Assembly: GCF_009857605.1 (NCBI RefSeq)
Contig: NZ_WWCT01000011.1
Coordinates: forward strand, 62,001 to 126,000
Source: Duganella levis
Lineage (GTDB): Bacteria > Pseudomonadota > Gammaproteobacteria > Burkholderiales > Burkholderiaceae_D
Direction: 5' to 3'
Length of the DNA stretch: 64,000 nt
The notes under the pieces were generated by a model that ran no database searches, was not told the origin of the DNA, and saw nothing but the letters and a program-made list of their open reading frames with translations. Shown here one piece after another: positions 38,165 to 47,246 of the stretch (position 1 is the stretch's first letter; each line of letters opens with the position of its first letter). A program made the position numbers and the translations under genes.

Positions 38165-40333
38165 ATGAATCACAAGTTGCACATCACCGCACTGGCACTG
38201 GCGCTGAGCGCCGCCTACCCTGCGCTGGCCGCCGAAGAAGATCCGATCACCAAAGTCGAGGTCAAAGGCCAGAACAGCAGCGATGATTCCTACTCGGCCG
38301 GCTCGGCCCACACTTCCACCCGCATGGAAATGTCGATCCGCGACACGCCGCAATCGGTCAGCGTGATCAGCCGCGCGCTGATGGACGATTTCGGCATCAA
38401 TCGCCTGGACGAAGCGCTGGGCCTGACCACCGGCGTCATGATCGGCCAGCAGGATAGCGAACGCACCAGCTTCTACGCGCGCGGCTTCAGCATCACCAAC
38501 ATCCAGGTGGACGGCATGCCGATGGGCTCGAATTCGCCGCTGTCGGACACCATCCTGTACGACCGCATCGAAGTGGTGCGCGGCGCCACCGGCCTGATGG
38601 GCGGCACCGGCGACCCGTCGGCCGCCGTCAACATGGTGCGCAAGCGCCCCGGCCGCACGCTGCAAGGCAGCGCCAGCGTCATCCTGCGCCGCTGGGACGA
38701 TCAACGCGCCGAGGTCGACCTGAGCTCGCCACTGAGCGCGGACGGCAAGGTGCGCGGCCGCGTCGCCATCGCCCATGAAGACCGCGATTCCTACATCGAC
38801 CTGTATCACGAGCGCAAAACCGTCGGCATGGCGATCGTCGAAGCCGATCTGACGCCGGGCACGCTGCTGACCGCCGGCATCGACTTCCAGCGCAACACGC
38901 CGACCGGCGCCACCTGGGGTGCCGTGCCCTACTGGAACGCCGATGGCACGCTGGCCAATATGCCGCGCAACTTCACGCTGACTACGCCGTGGAGCACCTG
39001 GGCCAACAAGCAGCAAACCGCCTTCGCCTCGCTCGACCAGCGCTTCGGCGCCGGCTGGAAACTGCACCTGGGCTACGCTCGCACCGACAGCCGCAACAAC
39101 ACCACCGTGGCCTACGGCGGCTCCGGCCATCCCAACACCGTCACCGGCGGCGGCATGAGCTTGTGGAGCGGCGTCTGGGGCGAAGGCAAGGCCATCAACG
39201 ACAACTACGACCTGTACGCCACCGGCCCGTTCACGCTGTTGGGCCGCCAGCACACGCTGATCACCGGCTGGAACGGCGGCAAGCAGGTCAGCAGCAGCCA
39301 GGGCGGCACGGCCAACGTCCTGTATCCAGCCGCGATTCCCGACTACCGCAGCTGGACCGGCAACATCCCCAAGCCGACCTTCACGCCGGACGGCTCACAT
39401 ACCGAGACCGAAACCAAACTGGGCGGCGCCTACATCGCCGGCCGCTTCAGCCTGACCGAGCCGCTGACTTTGATCGCCGGCGCGCGCCTGAGCAACTACC
39501 GCACCGAGGACTCGGCCTTCGACACCAGCGGCAAATTCACCGGCTGCAGCAACCTGCAGGAAACCAGGAACGAAACCACGCCGTATGCCGGCCTGGTCTA
39601 CGACCTGAATCACCAGCTGTCGCTGTACGCCAGCTACACGTCGCTGTTCAACCCGCAAACGCGCAAGGACAAGAACAACCACCTGCTGGCGCCGGAAACC
39701 GGTACCAACAGCGAAATCGGCATCAAGGGAGAATTCTTCGACAAGCGCCTGAACGCCTCGGCCGCCGTGTTCCGTACGCTGAAGAAAAACCTGGCGCTGC
39801 TGGACCGCAGCGTGCCGAGCGGCTTCCTGCTGCCGGACGGCAGCATGGCCTACGTGGCCGATGGCGACGGTCTGACCGCGCGCGGCATCGAGTTCGACCT
39901 GTCCGGCCAGCTCTCGGCCAACTGGAACCTGAGCGGCGGCTACACCTACCTGGACGTAGCGACGGCCGATGGCCTGCGCGGCGAGCCTACCCAGCCGCGT
40001 CACCTGCTGCGCCTGTCCAGCGCCTACAAACTGGACAGCGTGCTGCCCGGCCTGAAAGTGGGCGGCAGCGTGCAGGCGCAAAGTGCGATCTGGAGCGAAT
40101 CCTGGTACGGCCGTCCACAAGCGCCGGCCGGGGCACCGCTGGCGCGCCTGACTCAGGGCGGCTATGCGCTGTTGAGCGTGATGGCGGGCTACGAAATCAA
40201 CCGCAACCTGCACGCCCAGCTGAACATCAGCAACCTGACCGACAAAAAGTATTACCGCAACATCGGCTTTTACGACGGCGTATTCTGGGGAGAACCGCGC
40301 AACATCAGCCTTTCGCTGACGGCGAAGTTCTGA
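38165..40333 (+). CDS. TonB-dependent siderophore receptor
   Basis: This 722-residue outer-membrane gated channel takes up an iron-siderophore. The signal peptide ends near ALAAEEDP and a TonB-box-like TKVEVKG follows at about residues 29-35. The plug domain contains RDTPQSVSVISRALMDDFGI and VDGMPMGSN, the FpvA/FhuE siderophore subfamily pattern. The barrel ends in Phe (LSLTAKF), as outer-membrane assembly requires. It lacks the N-terminal STN signalling domain found in receptors that talk to FecR-type regulators. The siderophore cannot be named from sequence. Confidence 0.93.
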   Translation: MNHKLHITALALALSAAYPALAAEEDPITKVEVKGQNSSDDSYSAGSAHTSTRMEMSIRDTPQSVSVISRALMDDFGINRLDEALGLTTGVMIGQQDSERTSFYARGFSITNIQVDGMPMGSNSPLSDTILYDRIEVVRGATGLMGGTGDPSAAVNMVRKRPGRTLQGSASVILRRWDDQRAEVDLSSPLSADGKVRGRVAIAHEDRDSYIDLYHERKTVGMAIVEADLTPGTLLTAGIDFQRNTPTGATWGAVPYWNADGTLANMPRNFTLTTPWSTWANKQQTAFASLDQRFGAGWKLHLGYARTDSRNNTTVAYGGSGHPNTVTGGGMSLWSGVWGEGKAINDNYDLYATGPFTLLGRQHTLITGWNGGKQVSSSQGGTANVLYPAAIPDYRSWTGNIPKPTFTPDGSHTETETKLGGAYIAGRFSLTEPLTLIAGARLSNYRTEDSAFDTSGKFTGCSNLQETRNETTPYAGLVYDLNHQLSLYASYTSLFNPQTRKDKNNHLLAPETGTNSEIGIKGEFFDKRLNASAAVFRTLKKNLALLDRSVPSGFLLPDGSMAYVADGDGLTARGIEFDLSGQLSANWNLSGGYTYLDVATADGLRGEPTQPRHLLRLSSAYKLDSVLPGLKVGGSVQAQSAIWSESWYGRPQAPAGAPLARLTQGGYALLSVMAGYEINRNLHAQLNISNLTDKKYYRNIGFYDGVFWGEPRNISLSLTAKF

Positions 40334-40340
40334 AAACACC

Positions 40341-40468
40341 TGTGGATAAGCTTGTGACTAAATCTGTGAACAGCCCATGGATAAGCGAGTGCATAAGCTG
40401 AGGAAAAGCCCTGTATAAGCCTTTGGATAGGCTGTATTTATCCTTGGGATAAGCCTGTATAACTTTGT
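40341..40468 (+). repeat. Cluster of GGATAAGC / DnaA-like boxes after the receptor gene
   Basis: The whole gap between the receptor and the AsnC-type gene is built from short related units: TGTGGATAAGC (40341), ATGGATAAGC (40378), GTGCATAAGC (40389), TGTATAAGCC (40412), TTGGATAGGC (40424), GGGATAAGCC (40446) and TGTATAAC (40456). The first is a perfect DnaA box and the rest are partial matches in the same orientation. With the cluster at 37244-37521 it brackets the iron-uptake module. Confidence 0.7.
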
Positions 40469-40924
40469 TCACAGGGCAACGCGGGTCTCGAACTTGCTGC
40501 GGAAAGTGGAGAAATACGCCTTCACATTCCGCACATTGGCGTGGCTGGCGAACAGGCGGTGTGCCAGCGCGTGATACGCCGGCATATCCGCCACCTGCAC
40601 CACCAGCACAAAATCCGGCCCCGGCGCCACGCGGTAGCATTGCAGCACGGCCGCCTCGGCGGCGACCAGCGCTTCAAACTCCGCCATGCGCTGGGCAGCC
40701 TGGATATCTAATGAGATTTCCACAAGCGCGGTCAGGCTGGGGCCGACTTTTTCCGGCGCCACAATCGCCACCTGGCGCTGGATCACACCCGCTTCGCGCA
40801 ATTGCTTGACCCGCCGCAAGCAGGTAGGCGGCGAGACGTGCACGGCCGCCGCTAATTCAGCGTTGGTTTGAGAAGCATCAACTTGCAGCGCATTCAGAAT
40901 GCGACGATCTATTTCATCTATCAT
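40469..40924 (-). CDS. Lrp/AsnC-family transcriptional regulator
   Basis: This 151-residue regulator has an N-terminal helix-turn-helix (DASQTNAELAAAVHVSPPTC, about residues 16-35) and a RAM domain for a small ligand, probably an amino acid. It is divergent from glmS across 129 bases. A lrp-like gene beside glmS is, to my recollection, common in Burkholderiales, so this gene probably belongs to the old glmU-glmS neighbourhood and not to the inserted iron module. Its target is unknown. Confidence 0.9.
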   Translation of the reverse strand: MIDEIDRRILNALQVDASQTNAELAAAVHVSPPTCLRRVKQLREAGVIQRQVAIVAPEKVGPSLTALVEISLDIQAAQRMAEFEALVAAEAAVLQCYRVAPGPDFVLVVQVADMPAYHALAHRLFASHANVRNVKAYFSTFRSKFETRVAL

Positions 40925-41053
40925 GATTTATTGAAAGAATATTTCACTCAATGTGGACGATGAAATTTTATGCCAAATATGGCGGTAATTAGAAAGCTTA
41001 TTTCATCGCCGCTGTTCTACGATGGTTTCCTGACTTAATTGAAGAGGTTCCCC

Positions 41054-42883
41054 ATGTGCGGCATCGTCGGCGCGGTAGCGCAACGTAATATCACTCCCAT
41101 CCTGCTGGAAGGCCTGAAGCGCCTGGAATACCGTGGTTACGATTCCTGCGGCGTCGCCCTGCACGTGGATGGCCAGTTGCAACGCTCGCGCAGCACCTCG
41201 CGCGTGACCGACCTCGAACAGCAAATCGAAGAAGCACACCTGAAAGGCTTCACCGGCATCGCCCACACCCGCTGGGCCACGCACGGCGCGCCGGCTTCGC
41301 ACAATGCCCACCCGCACTTTTCGCCGTCGGCCGACCTGGCGCGCATCGCCCTGGTCCACAACGGCATTATTGAAAACCACGACGAACTGCGCGCCGAACT
41401 GACCGCGCTCGGCTACGTCTTCCAGAGCCAGACCGACACCGAAGTCATCGCCCACCTGGTTGACGACATGTACAACGGCGACCTGTTCGACACCGTGCAG
41501 CAAGCCGTCAAACGCCTGACCGGCGCCTATGCGATCGCCGTGTTCCACCGCGAAGAACCGCACCGCGTGGTGGCCGCGCGCCAGGGTTCGCCGCTAATCG
41601 TCGGCGTCGGCCAGGGCGAAAACTTCGTCGCCTCGGACGCCATGGCGCTGGCCGGCACCACCGACCAGATCATCTACCTGGAAGAAGGCGACGTGGTCGA
41701 CCTGCAACTGGGCCGCGTGTGGATCGTCGACAGCAACGGCAAGCCGGCGCAGCGCGACGTTAAAACCGTGCAGGCGCACACCGGCGCGGCCGAGCTGGGC
41801 CCGTACCGTCACTACATGCAGAAAGAAATCTTCGAGCAGCCGCGCGTCATCGGCGACACGCTGGAAGGCGTCACCGGCATCATGCCCGAGCTGTTCGGCG
41901 ACGGCGCCTACAACGTCTTCAAGCAGATCGACCGCGTGCTGATCCTGGCCTGCGGCACCAGCTACTACTCGGGCCTGACCGCCAAATACTGGATCGAATC
42001 GGTGGCCAGGATCCCGGTCAACGTCGAAATCGCCTCGGAATACCGCTACCGCGACAGCGTGCCGCACCCGAACTCGCTGGTGGTCACCATCTCGCAAAGC
42101 GGCGAAACCGCCGACACCCTGGCCGCGCTCAAGCACGCGCGCAGCCTGGGCATGGAACACACGCTGACCATCTGCAACGTCGCCACCAGCGCCATGGTGC
42201 GCGAATGCAAACTGGCCTACATCACCCGCGCCGGCGTTGAAGTGGGCGTGGCCTCGACCAAAGCCTTCACCACCCAGCTGGCCGGCCTGTTCCTGCTGAC
42301 GCTGGCGCTGGCGCAAATCAACGGCCGCCTGACCGACGCCGAAGAAGCCGAGCACCTGAAATCGATGCGTCACCTGCCAGTGGCGATCGCCTCGGTGCTG
42401 GCGCTGGAACCGCAGATCATCGCCTGGGCCGAAGATTTCGCGCGCAAGGAAAACGCCCTGTTCCTCGGCCGCGGCATGCACTACCCGATCGCCCTGGAAG
42501 GCGCGCTCAAGCTGAAAGAGATTTCCTACATCCACGCCGAAGCCTATCCAGCGGGCGAACTGAAGCATGGCCCGCTGGCGCTGGTGACGGAAGAAATGCC
42601 GGTGGTGACGGTGGCGCCGAACGATGCGCTGATCGAAAAACTGAAGTCCAACATGCAGGAAGTGCGCGCGCGCGGCGGCCAGCTGTACGTCTTCGCCGAC
42701 GTCGACTCGCGCATCACCTCGGGCGAAGGCGTCCACGTGATCCGCCTGCCGGAACACTACGGCCTGCTGTCGCCGATCCTGCACGTGGTGTCGCTGCAAT
42801 TGCTGGCTTACCACACAGCAGTGGCACGCGGCACCGATGTCGACAAGCCGCGCAACCTGGCCAAGTCGGTGACGGTGGAGTAA
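41054..42883 (+). CDS. glmS: Glutamine-fructose-6-phosphate aminotransferase (isomerizing)
   Basis: This 609-residue enzyme makes glucosamine-6-phosphate from fructose-6-phosphate and glutamine, the first step toward UDP-GlcNAc. Cys2 ([12 protein letters not shown]) becomes the N-terminal nucleophile of the glutaminase domain after Met removal. [10 protein letters not shown] lies in that domain. Two SIS domains follow ([26 protein letters not shown]), ending in [20 protein letters not shown] precedes ATG 41054. A start five codons earlier would hide Cys2 and is rejected. No glmS ribozyme is expected in this lineage and none was seen. Confidence 0.97.
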   Translation: MCGIVGAVAQRNITPILLEGLKRLEYRGYDSCGVALHVDGQLQRSRSTSRVTDLEQQIEEAHLKGFTGIAHTRWATHGAPASHNAHPHFSPSADLARIALVHNGIIENHDELRAELTALGYVFQSQTDTEVIAHLVDDMYNGDLFDTVQQAVKRLTGAYAIAVFHREEPHRVVAARQGSPLIVGVGQGENFVASDAMALAGTTDQIIYLEEGDVVDLQLGRVWIVDSNGKPAQRDVKTVQAHTGAAELGPYRHYMQKEIFEQPRVIGDTLEGVTGIMPELFGDGAYNVFKQIDRVLILACGTSYYSGLTAKYWIESVARIPVNVEIASEYRYRDSVPHPNSLVVTISQSGETADTLAALKHARSLGMEHTLTICNVATSAMVRECKLAYITRAGVEVGVASTKAFTTQLAGLFLLTLALAQINGRLTDAEEAEHLKSMRHLPVAIASVLALEPQIIAWAEDFARKENALFLGRGMHYPIALEGALKLKEISYIHAEAYPAGELKHGPLALVTEEMPVVTVAPNDALIEKLKSNMQEVRARGGQLYVFADVDSRITSGEGVHVIRLPEHYGLLSPILHVVSLQLLAYHTAVARGTDVDKPRNLAKSVTVE

Positions 42884-42972
42884 GTGACAGGCGATGTTGC
42901 CTTGATACCTGGAACAGGCGATTCCCACTATAATTGCCCAACTACACCGTAACGTTGACAAGGGAATCGCAA

Positions 42973-43797
42973 ATGATATTGGGCTTGGTAAGCATCCAGC
43001 GGAATCGCGGTCCCTGGTTGCTGGAATGGTTTGCGTTCCACTACATGATCGGCTTTCGCAAGTTCTATTTCTACGCCCATCTGTGCGACGACAACACCGA
43101 GGAGATCATTCTCAAGCTCCAGAAGCGGCTCGACATCACCGCCGTCGCGGTCAACGACCAGGCCGATCGGGTGCAGCTGATGGCGTTCCAGCACACATGC
43201 GACAACTACATGAACGACGTCGACTGGATGGCCTTCATTGATGGCGACGAATTCATCTTCCCGACCCAGCACAACACCATGCAGGAAGCGCTGTGGCCCT
43301 ATAACTACCAGCCGATGTCGGCCGTCGCCGCCTACAACGTCAACTTCGGCAGCGCCGGCCACCTGACGGAACCGGAAGGCCTGATCACCGAAAACTACAC
43401 GCGCCGCGCCAACATCGAAGGATTCCTGGCGCACCGCCGTGTCAAAAGCATCGTCAAGGGCCGGCAGAAAATCGCGGTCAGCTTTTGCAGCAATGTGTTC
43501 AAGACGCCGCATGGCACGGTTGATGAGCAGATGCGCCCGATCAATGTGGGTTATCTGAAGGACAATCTGCCGAGTTATGAGCAGTTTCGTTTCAACCACT
43601 ATGTCTGCCAGAGCCGCGAGTATTACGAAAAGTTCAAGCGTAACAGCGGTCACGCCGACGCGGTCTCGGATGCCGCGCGCGAGGAAGACTGGTGGACAAA
43701 TTTCAACACCAACGAAGAACAAGACGACTCGATGCTGCGGTTCCGCGACCAGCTGCGCGCCACCATCGCCGAGCTTAGCGCGGCAATGGAAGCCTGA
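42973..43797 (+). CDS. Glycosyltransferase, family 2 / GT92-like
   Basis: This 274-residue protein begins MILGLVSIQRNRGPWLLEW and contains WMAFIDGDEFIFP, the metal-binding DxD-type motif of the Glyco_tranf_2_4 and GT92 groups, followed by a segment rich in aromatic residues. No membrane span or signal is seen, so it acts in the cytoplasm, likely on a surface polysaccharide or lipid-linked sugar. AGGGA precedes the ATG. It follows glmS by 89 bases and could use UDP-GlcNAc, but this is only positional inference. Confidence 0.8.
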   Translation: MILGLVSIQRNRGPWLLEWFAFHYMIGFRKFYFYAHLCDDNTEEIILKLQKRLDITAVAVNDQADRVQLMAFQHTCDNYMNDVDWMAFIDGDEFIFPTQHNTMQEALWPYNYQPMSAVAAYNVNFGSAGHLTEPEGLITENYTRRANIEGFLAHRRVKSIVKGRQKIAVSFCSNVFKTPHGTVDEQMRPINVGYLKDNLPSYEQFRFNHYVCQSREYYEKFKRNSGHADAVSDAAREEDWWTNFNTNEEQDDSMLRFRDQLRATIAELSAAMEA

Positions 43798-43808
43798 GTT
43801 TCGCTAGC

Positions 43809-44618
43809 ATGAGCAGCAGACCCACATCTGAACAGCGGCATGAATTTGGCAGTTTCCTGTCCAGCCGCCGCGCGCGCTTGCAGCCGGCGGAGTTCGGTCT
43901 TCCCGAGGGGCCGCGCCGCACGCCGGGCTTGCGGCGCGAAGAGGTGGCGGTGCTGGCTGGCGTCAGCGTCAGCTGGTATACCTGGCTGGAACAGGGCCGC
44001 GACATTCAGCCTTCCGCCGACGCGCTGCGGCGCATCAGCAAAGTGCTCAAGCTGGACCGGGTGGAGTCGGCCCATTTGTATGCGCTGTGCGGCCTGGAAA
44101 TGCCTGCCGCCGCTCCCGCCGCTGGCATCAGTCCCGGCCTGGAAATGCTGGTGCGCGCCATCAATCCGATTCCAGCCTACGTCCGTAATGCCCAGCTCGA
44201 CATCCTGGCCTGGAATGATGCGATTGCCGAATTGTTTGTCGATTACGGCTCCTTGCAGCCGCATGAGCGCAATACGCTGCGGCTGCTGTTTCTCTACATC
44301 CCCTACCGCACGTTGATCCTCGACTGGGAGCAGATGGCGCGCGGCATGATCCACACGTTCCGCGCCTCCCGCGCGCAGGCGCAGGACAAGGCGCCGTTCG
44401 ACCGCCTGATCGAAGAGCTGTCGGAGCTGAGTCCGGAGTTCCGCGCCTGGTGGCCGGATACCGAGGTCAAGGGCTTCGACGAGGGCAGCAAGCGCCTCAA
44501 GCACCCTACCAGCGGGCACATCGATTTCACCTACGTGGCGCTGACGCCGGAGGGCCGGCCGGACCTGTCGCTGGTGACTTACATCCCCCGTCACGCTGCC
44601 AGTGACCCGCAGTCATAG
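43809..44618 (+). CDS. XRE-type regulator with MmyB-like ligand-binding domain
   Basis: This 269-residue protein has an N-terminal helix-turn-helix (REEVAVLAGVSVSWYTWLEQ, about residues 43-62) and a C-terminal MmyB-like domain of the PAS fold (NAQLDILAWNDAIAELF). MmyB proteins bind fatty acids in Streptomyces. In proteobacteria such genes often stand next to an oxidoreductase they control, which fits the dehydrogenase gene 92 bases downstream on the same strand. It starts 11 bases after the glycosyltransferase gene. Confidence 0.88.
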   Translation: MSSRPTSEQRHEFGSFLSSRRARLQPAEFGLPEGPRRTPGLRREEVAVLAGVSVSWYTWLEQGRDIQPSADALRRISKVLKLDRVESAHLYALCGLEMPAAAPAAGISPGLEMLVRAINPIPAYVRNAQLDILAWNDAIAELFVDYGSLQPHERNTLRLLFLYIPYRTLILDWEQMARGMIHTFRASRAQAQDKAPFDRLIEELSELSPEFRAWWPDTEVKGFDEGSKRLKHPTSGHIDFTYVALTPEGRPDLSLVTYIPRHAASDPQS

Positions 44619-44710
44619 GATAACAACACGCCTTCTTGCCCCCGTCGGACCTGCCTACACTGACTGTCATCGCAGCAATTGTGCTGCCCTAACCGTCAGG
44701 AGTAGTCACG

Positions 44711-46108
44711 ATGTCCAACCAACAAATCCCAGCCGTCGCCACTTCGCGCAATCCGGCCACCGGCGAACTGATCGCCACCTACGCATACCAGACCGCCAGC
44801 GAAGTCGAGCGTCTGCTGACCGCCAACGCCGCCGCCTTCCGCCTGTGGCGCGCCACGCCGATGCGCGAGCGCGTCGCCGCTTACCGCCGCCTGGCGACCA
44901 CGTTGCGCGAGCGCAAGGACGTGCTGGCCGCCATCACCACCGCCGAAATGGGCAAGACCATCGGCGCCGCGCGCGGCGAGGTGGAGAAATGCGCCGCCAC
45001 CATTGACTGGATCGCCGATAACGGCCCGGCCATCCTGGCCGACGAGCCGGTCGCCGTCGAGGGCGACGATCAGGTGCATGTGTCTTATCTGCCGATTGGT
45101 ACCGTGCTGGCCGTGATGCCGTGGAATTTCCCGTTGTGGCAAGTAGTGCGCGCCTCCGGCCCGATCATGTTGTCCGGTAACGGCTTCCTGCTCAAGCATG
45201 CGCCGAACGTCATGGGCTCGGCCTACGCGTTGCAACAGGCGTATGACGATGCCGGCTTCCCGCCGGGCCTGTTCGCGAATCTGGTTGCCGACAACGACAC
45301 GGTGGCGCGCGTGATTGAAGATCCCCGCATCGCCGGCGTCACGTTGACCGGCAGCATGCGCGCCGGTTCCGCCGTGGCCGCCACCGCCGGTAAGGCGCTC
45401 AAGCGCAGCCTGCTGGAACTGGGCGGCGCCGATGCCTTTATCGTGCTGGCCGACGCCAATATCGATCTGGCCGTCAAAGCCGGTATCGAAGCACGCTTCC
45501 AGAACGCCGGCCAGGTGTGCCTGGCGGCCAAGCGCTTCATTCTCGAAGAGCCGATTGCGGAAGAGTTCACCCGCAAATTCATCGCCGCCGCCAAGATGAT
45601 TAGAGCCGGCGATCCGCTCGATCCAGCCAGCACCATCGGCCCGATGGCGCGCAACGATCTGCGCGCCGAGCTGCACCAGCAGGTCGAACGCACCATCGCA
45701 GCCGGCGCCAAGCTGGCGCTGGGTGGCAACATCGTTGACGGTCCCGGCAATTTCTACCAGCCGACCGTGCTGACCGATGTACAGCCCGGCATGGCCGCGT
45801 TTGATGAAGAGACCTTCGGCCCGGTCGCCGCCATCACCGTCGCTGCCAATGCCGAACACGCGATCGAACTGGCCAACACCAGCGACTACGGCCTCGGCGG
45901 CAGCCTGTGGACCAGCGATGTGGCACGCGCGCAGCGCATCGCCCGCCGTTTGGAAACCGGTGGCGTGTTCATCAACGGCTATCCCGCCACCAATGCCCGC
46001 ATTCCGGTCGGCGGCGTGAAGAAAAGCGGTTATGGACGCGAGCTGTCGCACTTCGGCTTGCGTGAATTCACCAACGCCCAGGCCGTGTGGGCCAAGATCG
46101 TCGATTGA
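44711..46108 (+). CDS. NAD(P)-dependent semialdehyde dehydrogenase (Sad/GabD-like)
   Basis: This 465-residue aldehyde dehydrogenase has MPWNFPLW near residue 136, the general-base Glu in LLELGGADAFIV and catalytic Cys near residue 270 (NAGQVCLAAK). The short N-terminus and ATAGKALKRS segment fit the YneI/Sad branch of succinate-semialdehyde dehydrogenases, but the substrate could be another aldehyde. TCAGGAG precedes the ATG. It is followed 15 bases later by an Old Yellow Enzyme, with which it forms a pair repeated elsewhere in this window (51850-54425). Confidence 0.87.
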   Translation: MSNQQIPAVATSRNPATGELIATYAYQTASEVERLLTANAAAFRLWRATPMRERVAAYRRLATTLRERKDVLAAITTAEMGKTIGAARGEVEKCAATIDWIADNGPAILADEPVAVEGDDQVHVSYLPIGTVLAVMPWNFPLWQVVRASGPIMLSGNGFLLKHAPNVMGSAYALQQAYDDAGFPPGLFANLVADNDTVARVIEDPRIAGVTLTGSMRAGSAVAATAGKALKRSLLELGGADAFIVLADANIDLAVKAGIEARFQNAGQVCLAAKRFILEEPIAEEFTRKFIAAAKMIRAGDPLDPASTIGPMARNDLRAELHQQVERTIAAGAKLALGGNIVDGPGNFYQPTVLTDVQPGMAAFDEETFGPVAAITVAANAEHAIELANTSDYGLGGSLWTSDVARAQRIARRLETGGVFINGYPATNARIPVGGVKKSGYGRELSHFGLREFTNAQAVWAKIVD

Positions 46109-46123
46109 ACAGGAGCAGACCTC

Positions 46124-47233
46124 ATGAAAACCATCAGTCCTATTCTTCAGCCCGTCACCCTTGGCGGCCTGCGCCTGAAAAACCGTATCGTCATGGCGCC
46201 GATGACGCGCAGCCGCGCCGACGAGGCCGGCGTGCCGCCCGACTACGCGGCCGATTACTACGCGCAGCGCGCCGACGCCGGCTTGATCATCACCGAAGCC
46301 ACCAACATTTCGGCGCAGGCACGCGGCTATCCGCGCACGCCGGGCATCTGGACCGATGCGCAAGTGGCCGCATGGCAGCGCGTGACCGCAGCGGTGCATC
46401 GCCGCGACGGCAAGATCTTCCTGCAACTGTGGCACACCGGTCGCATGTCGCACCCGGACATGCTGGCCGGCGCGCTGCCGGTGGCGCCGTCGGCGATCCG
46501 GCCGGAAGGCCAGATCCGCGTGCATGACGGCATGAAGGATTTCGTCACGCCGCGTGCGCTGGAAACCGCCGAGATCGCCGGTATCGTGGACGATTATCGC
46601 CACGCCGCCGTCAACGCCAAGGCGGCCGGTTTCGACGGTGTCGAGATCCATTCGGCCAATAACTATCTGCTGGAGCAATTCGTTCGCGACAGTACCAACC
46701 ACCGCACCGATCAATATGGCGGCTCGCTGGAAAACCGCCTGCGCTTGCCGCTGGAGGTGGTGCGCGCCGTGGTCGAGGTCTGGGGTGCGGAGCGAGTCGG
46801 CATCCGCATCTCGCCGGTGACCACCACGCCCGGCAATACGCCGCTCGACAGCGACACCATGGCCACGTTTGGCGCCTATGTCGATGCGCTGTCCGGGCTG
46901 GGGCTGCTGTACATCCACGACATCGAAGGCGTTACGCAGCTGAGCCGCGAAGCCGATGACGGCATCAGCTTTGCGGAGTTGCGCCAGCGCTTCAGCGGCG
47001 CCTACATCGCCAACAACCAGTACACGCTGGCGCTGGCCGAGCAGACGCTGGCGGCGGGCGATGCCGACCTGTTCAGCATCGGCCGGCCGTTCATCGCCAA
47101 TCCAGACCTGATCCAGCGCCTGGGTAGCGGCGCGCCACTGGCGGAAGCGCCCAAGCAATACTGGTACGGCGGCGACGCCACCGGTTATTCGGATTGGCCG
47201 GCCATGGCGGCCAGCATGGCCGCAGCCGACTGA
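46124..47233 (+). CDS. Old Yellow Enzyme-family alkene reductase
   Basis: This 369-residue FMN enzyme uses NADPH to reduce activated alkenes, quinones or nitro compounds. The opening LGGLRLKNRIVMAPMTRSRA and the substrate-binding His/Asn pair in IHSANNYLLEQF are typical, and HTGRMSHPD and QYGGSLENRLRL complete the family signature. It lies between the semialdehyde dehydrogenase and the FUSC gene. It is a paralogue of the enzyme at 53277-54425, with the same length but different sequence. Confidence 0.92.
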   Translation: MKTISPILQPVTLGGLRLKNRIVMAPMTRSRADEAGVPPDYAADYYAQRADAGLIITEATNISAQARGYPRTPGIWTDAQVAAWQRVTAAVHRRDGKIFLQLWHTGRMSHPDMLAGALPVAPSAIRPEGQIRVHDGMKDFVTPRALETAEIAGIVDDYRHAAVNAKAAGFDGVEIHSANNYLLEQFVRDSTNHRTDQYGGSLENRLRLPLEVVRAVVEVWGAERVGIRISPVTTTPGNTPLDSDTMATFGAYVDALSGLGLLYIHDIEGVTQLSREADDGISFAELRQRFSGAYIANNQYTLALAEQTLAAGDADLFSIGRPFIANPDLIQRLGSGAPLAEAPKQYWYGGDATGYSDWPAMAASMAAAD

Positions 47234-47246
47234 CAGCGAGGCCAGC

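Noticed and set aside
43225..43260. DGDEF sequence resembling a GGDEF diguanylate cyclase site
   Set aside because: It lies in a glycosyltransferase where Asp-x-Asp is the metal-binding motif. No cyclase fold surrounds it.
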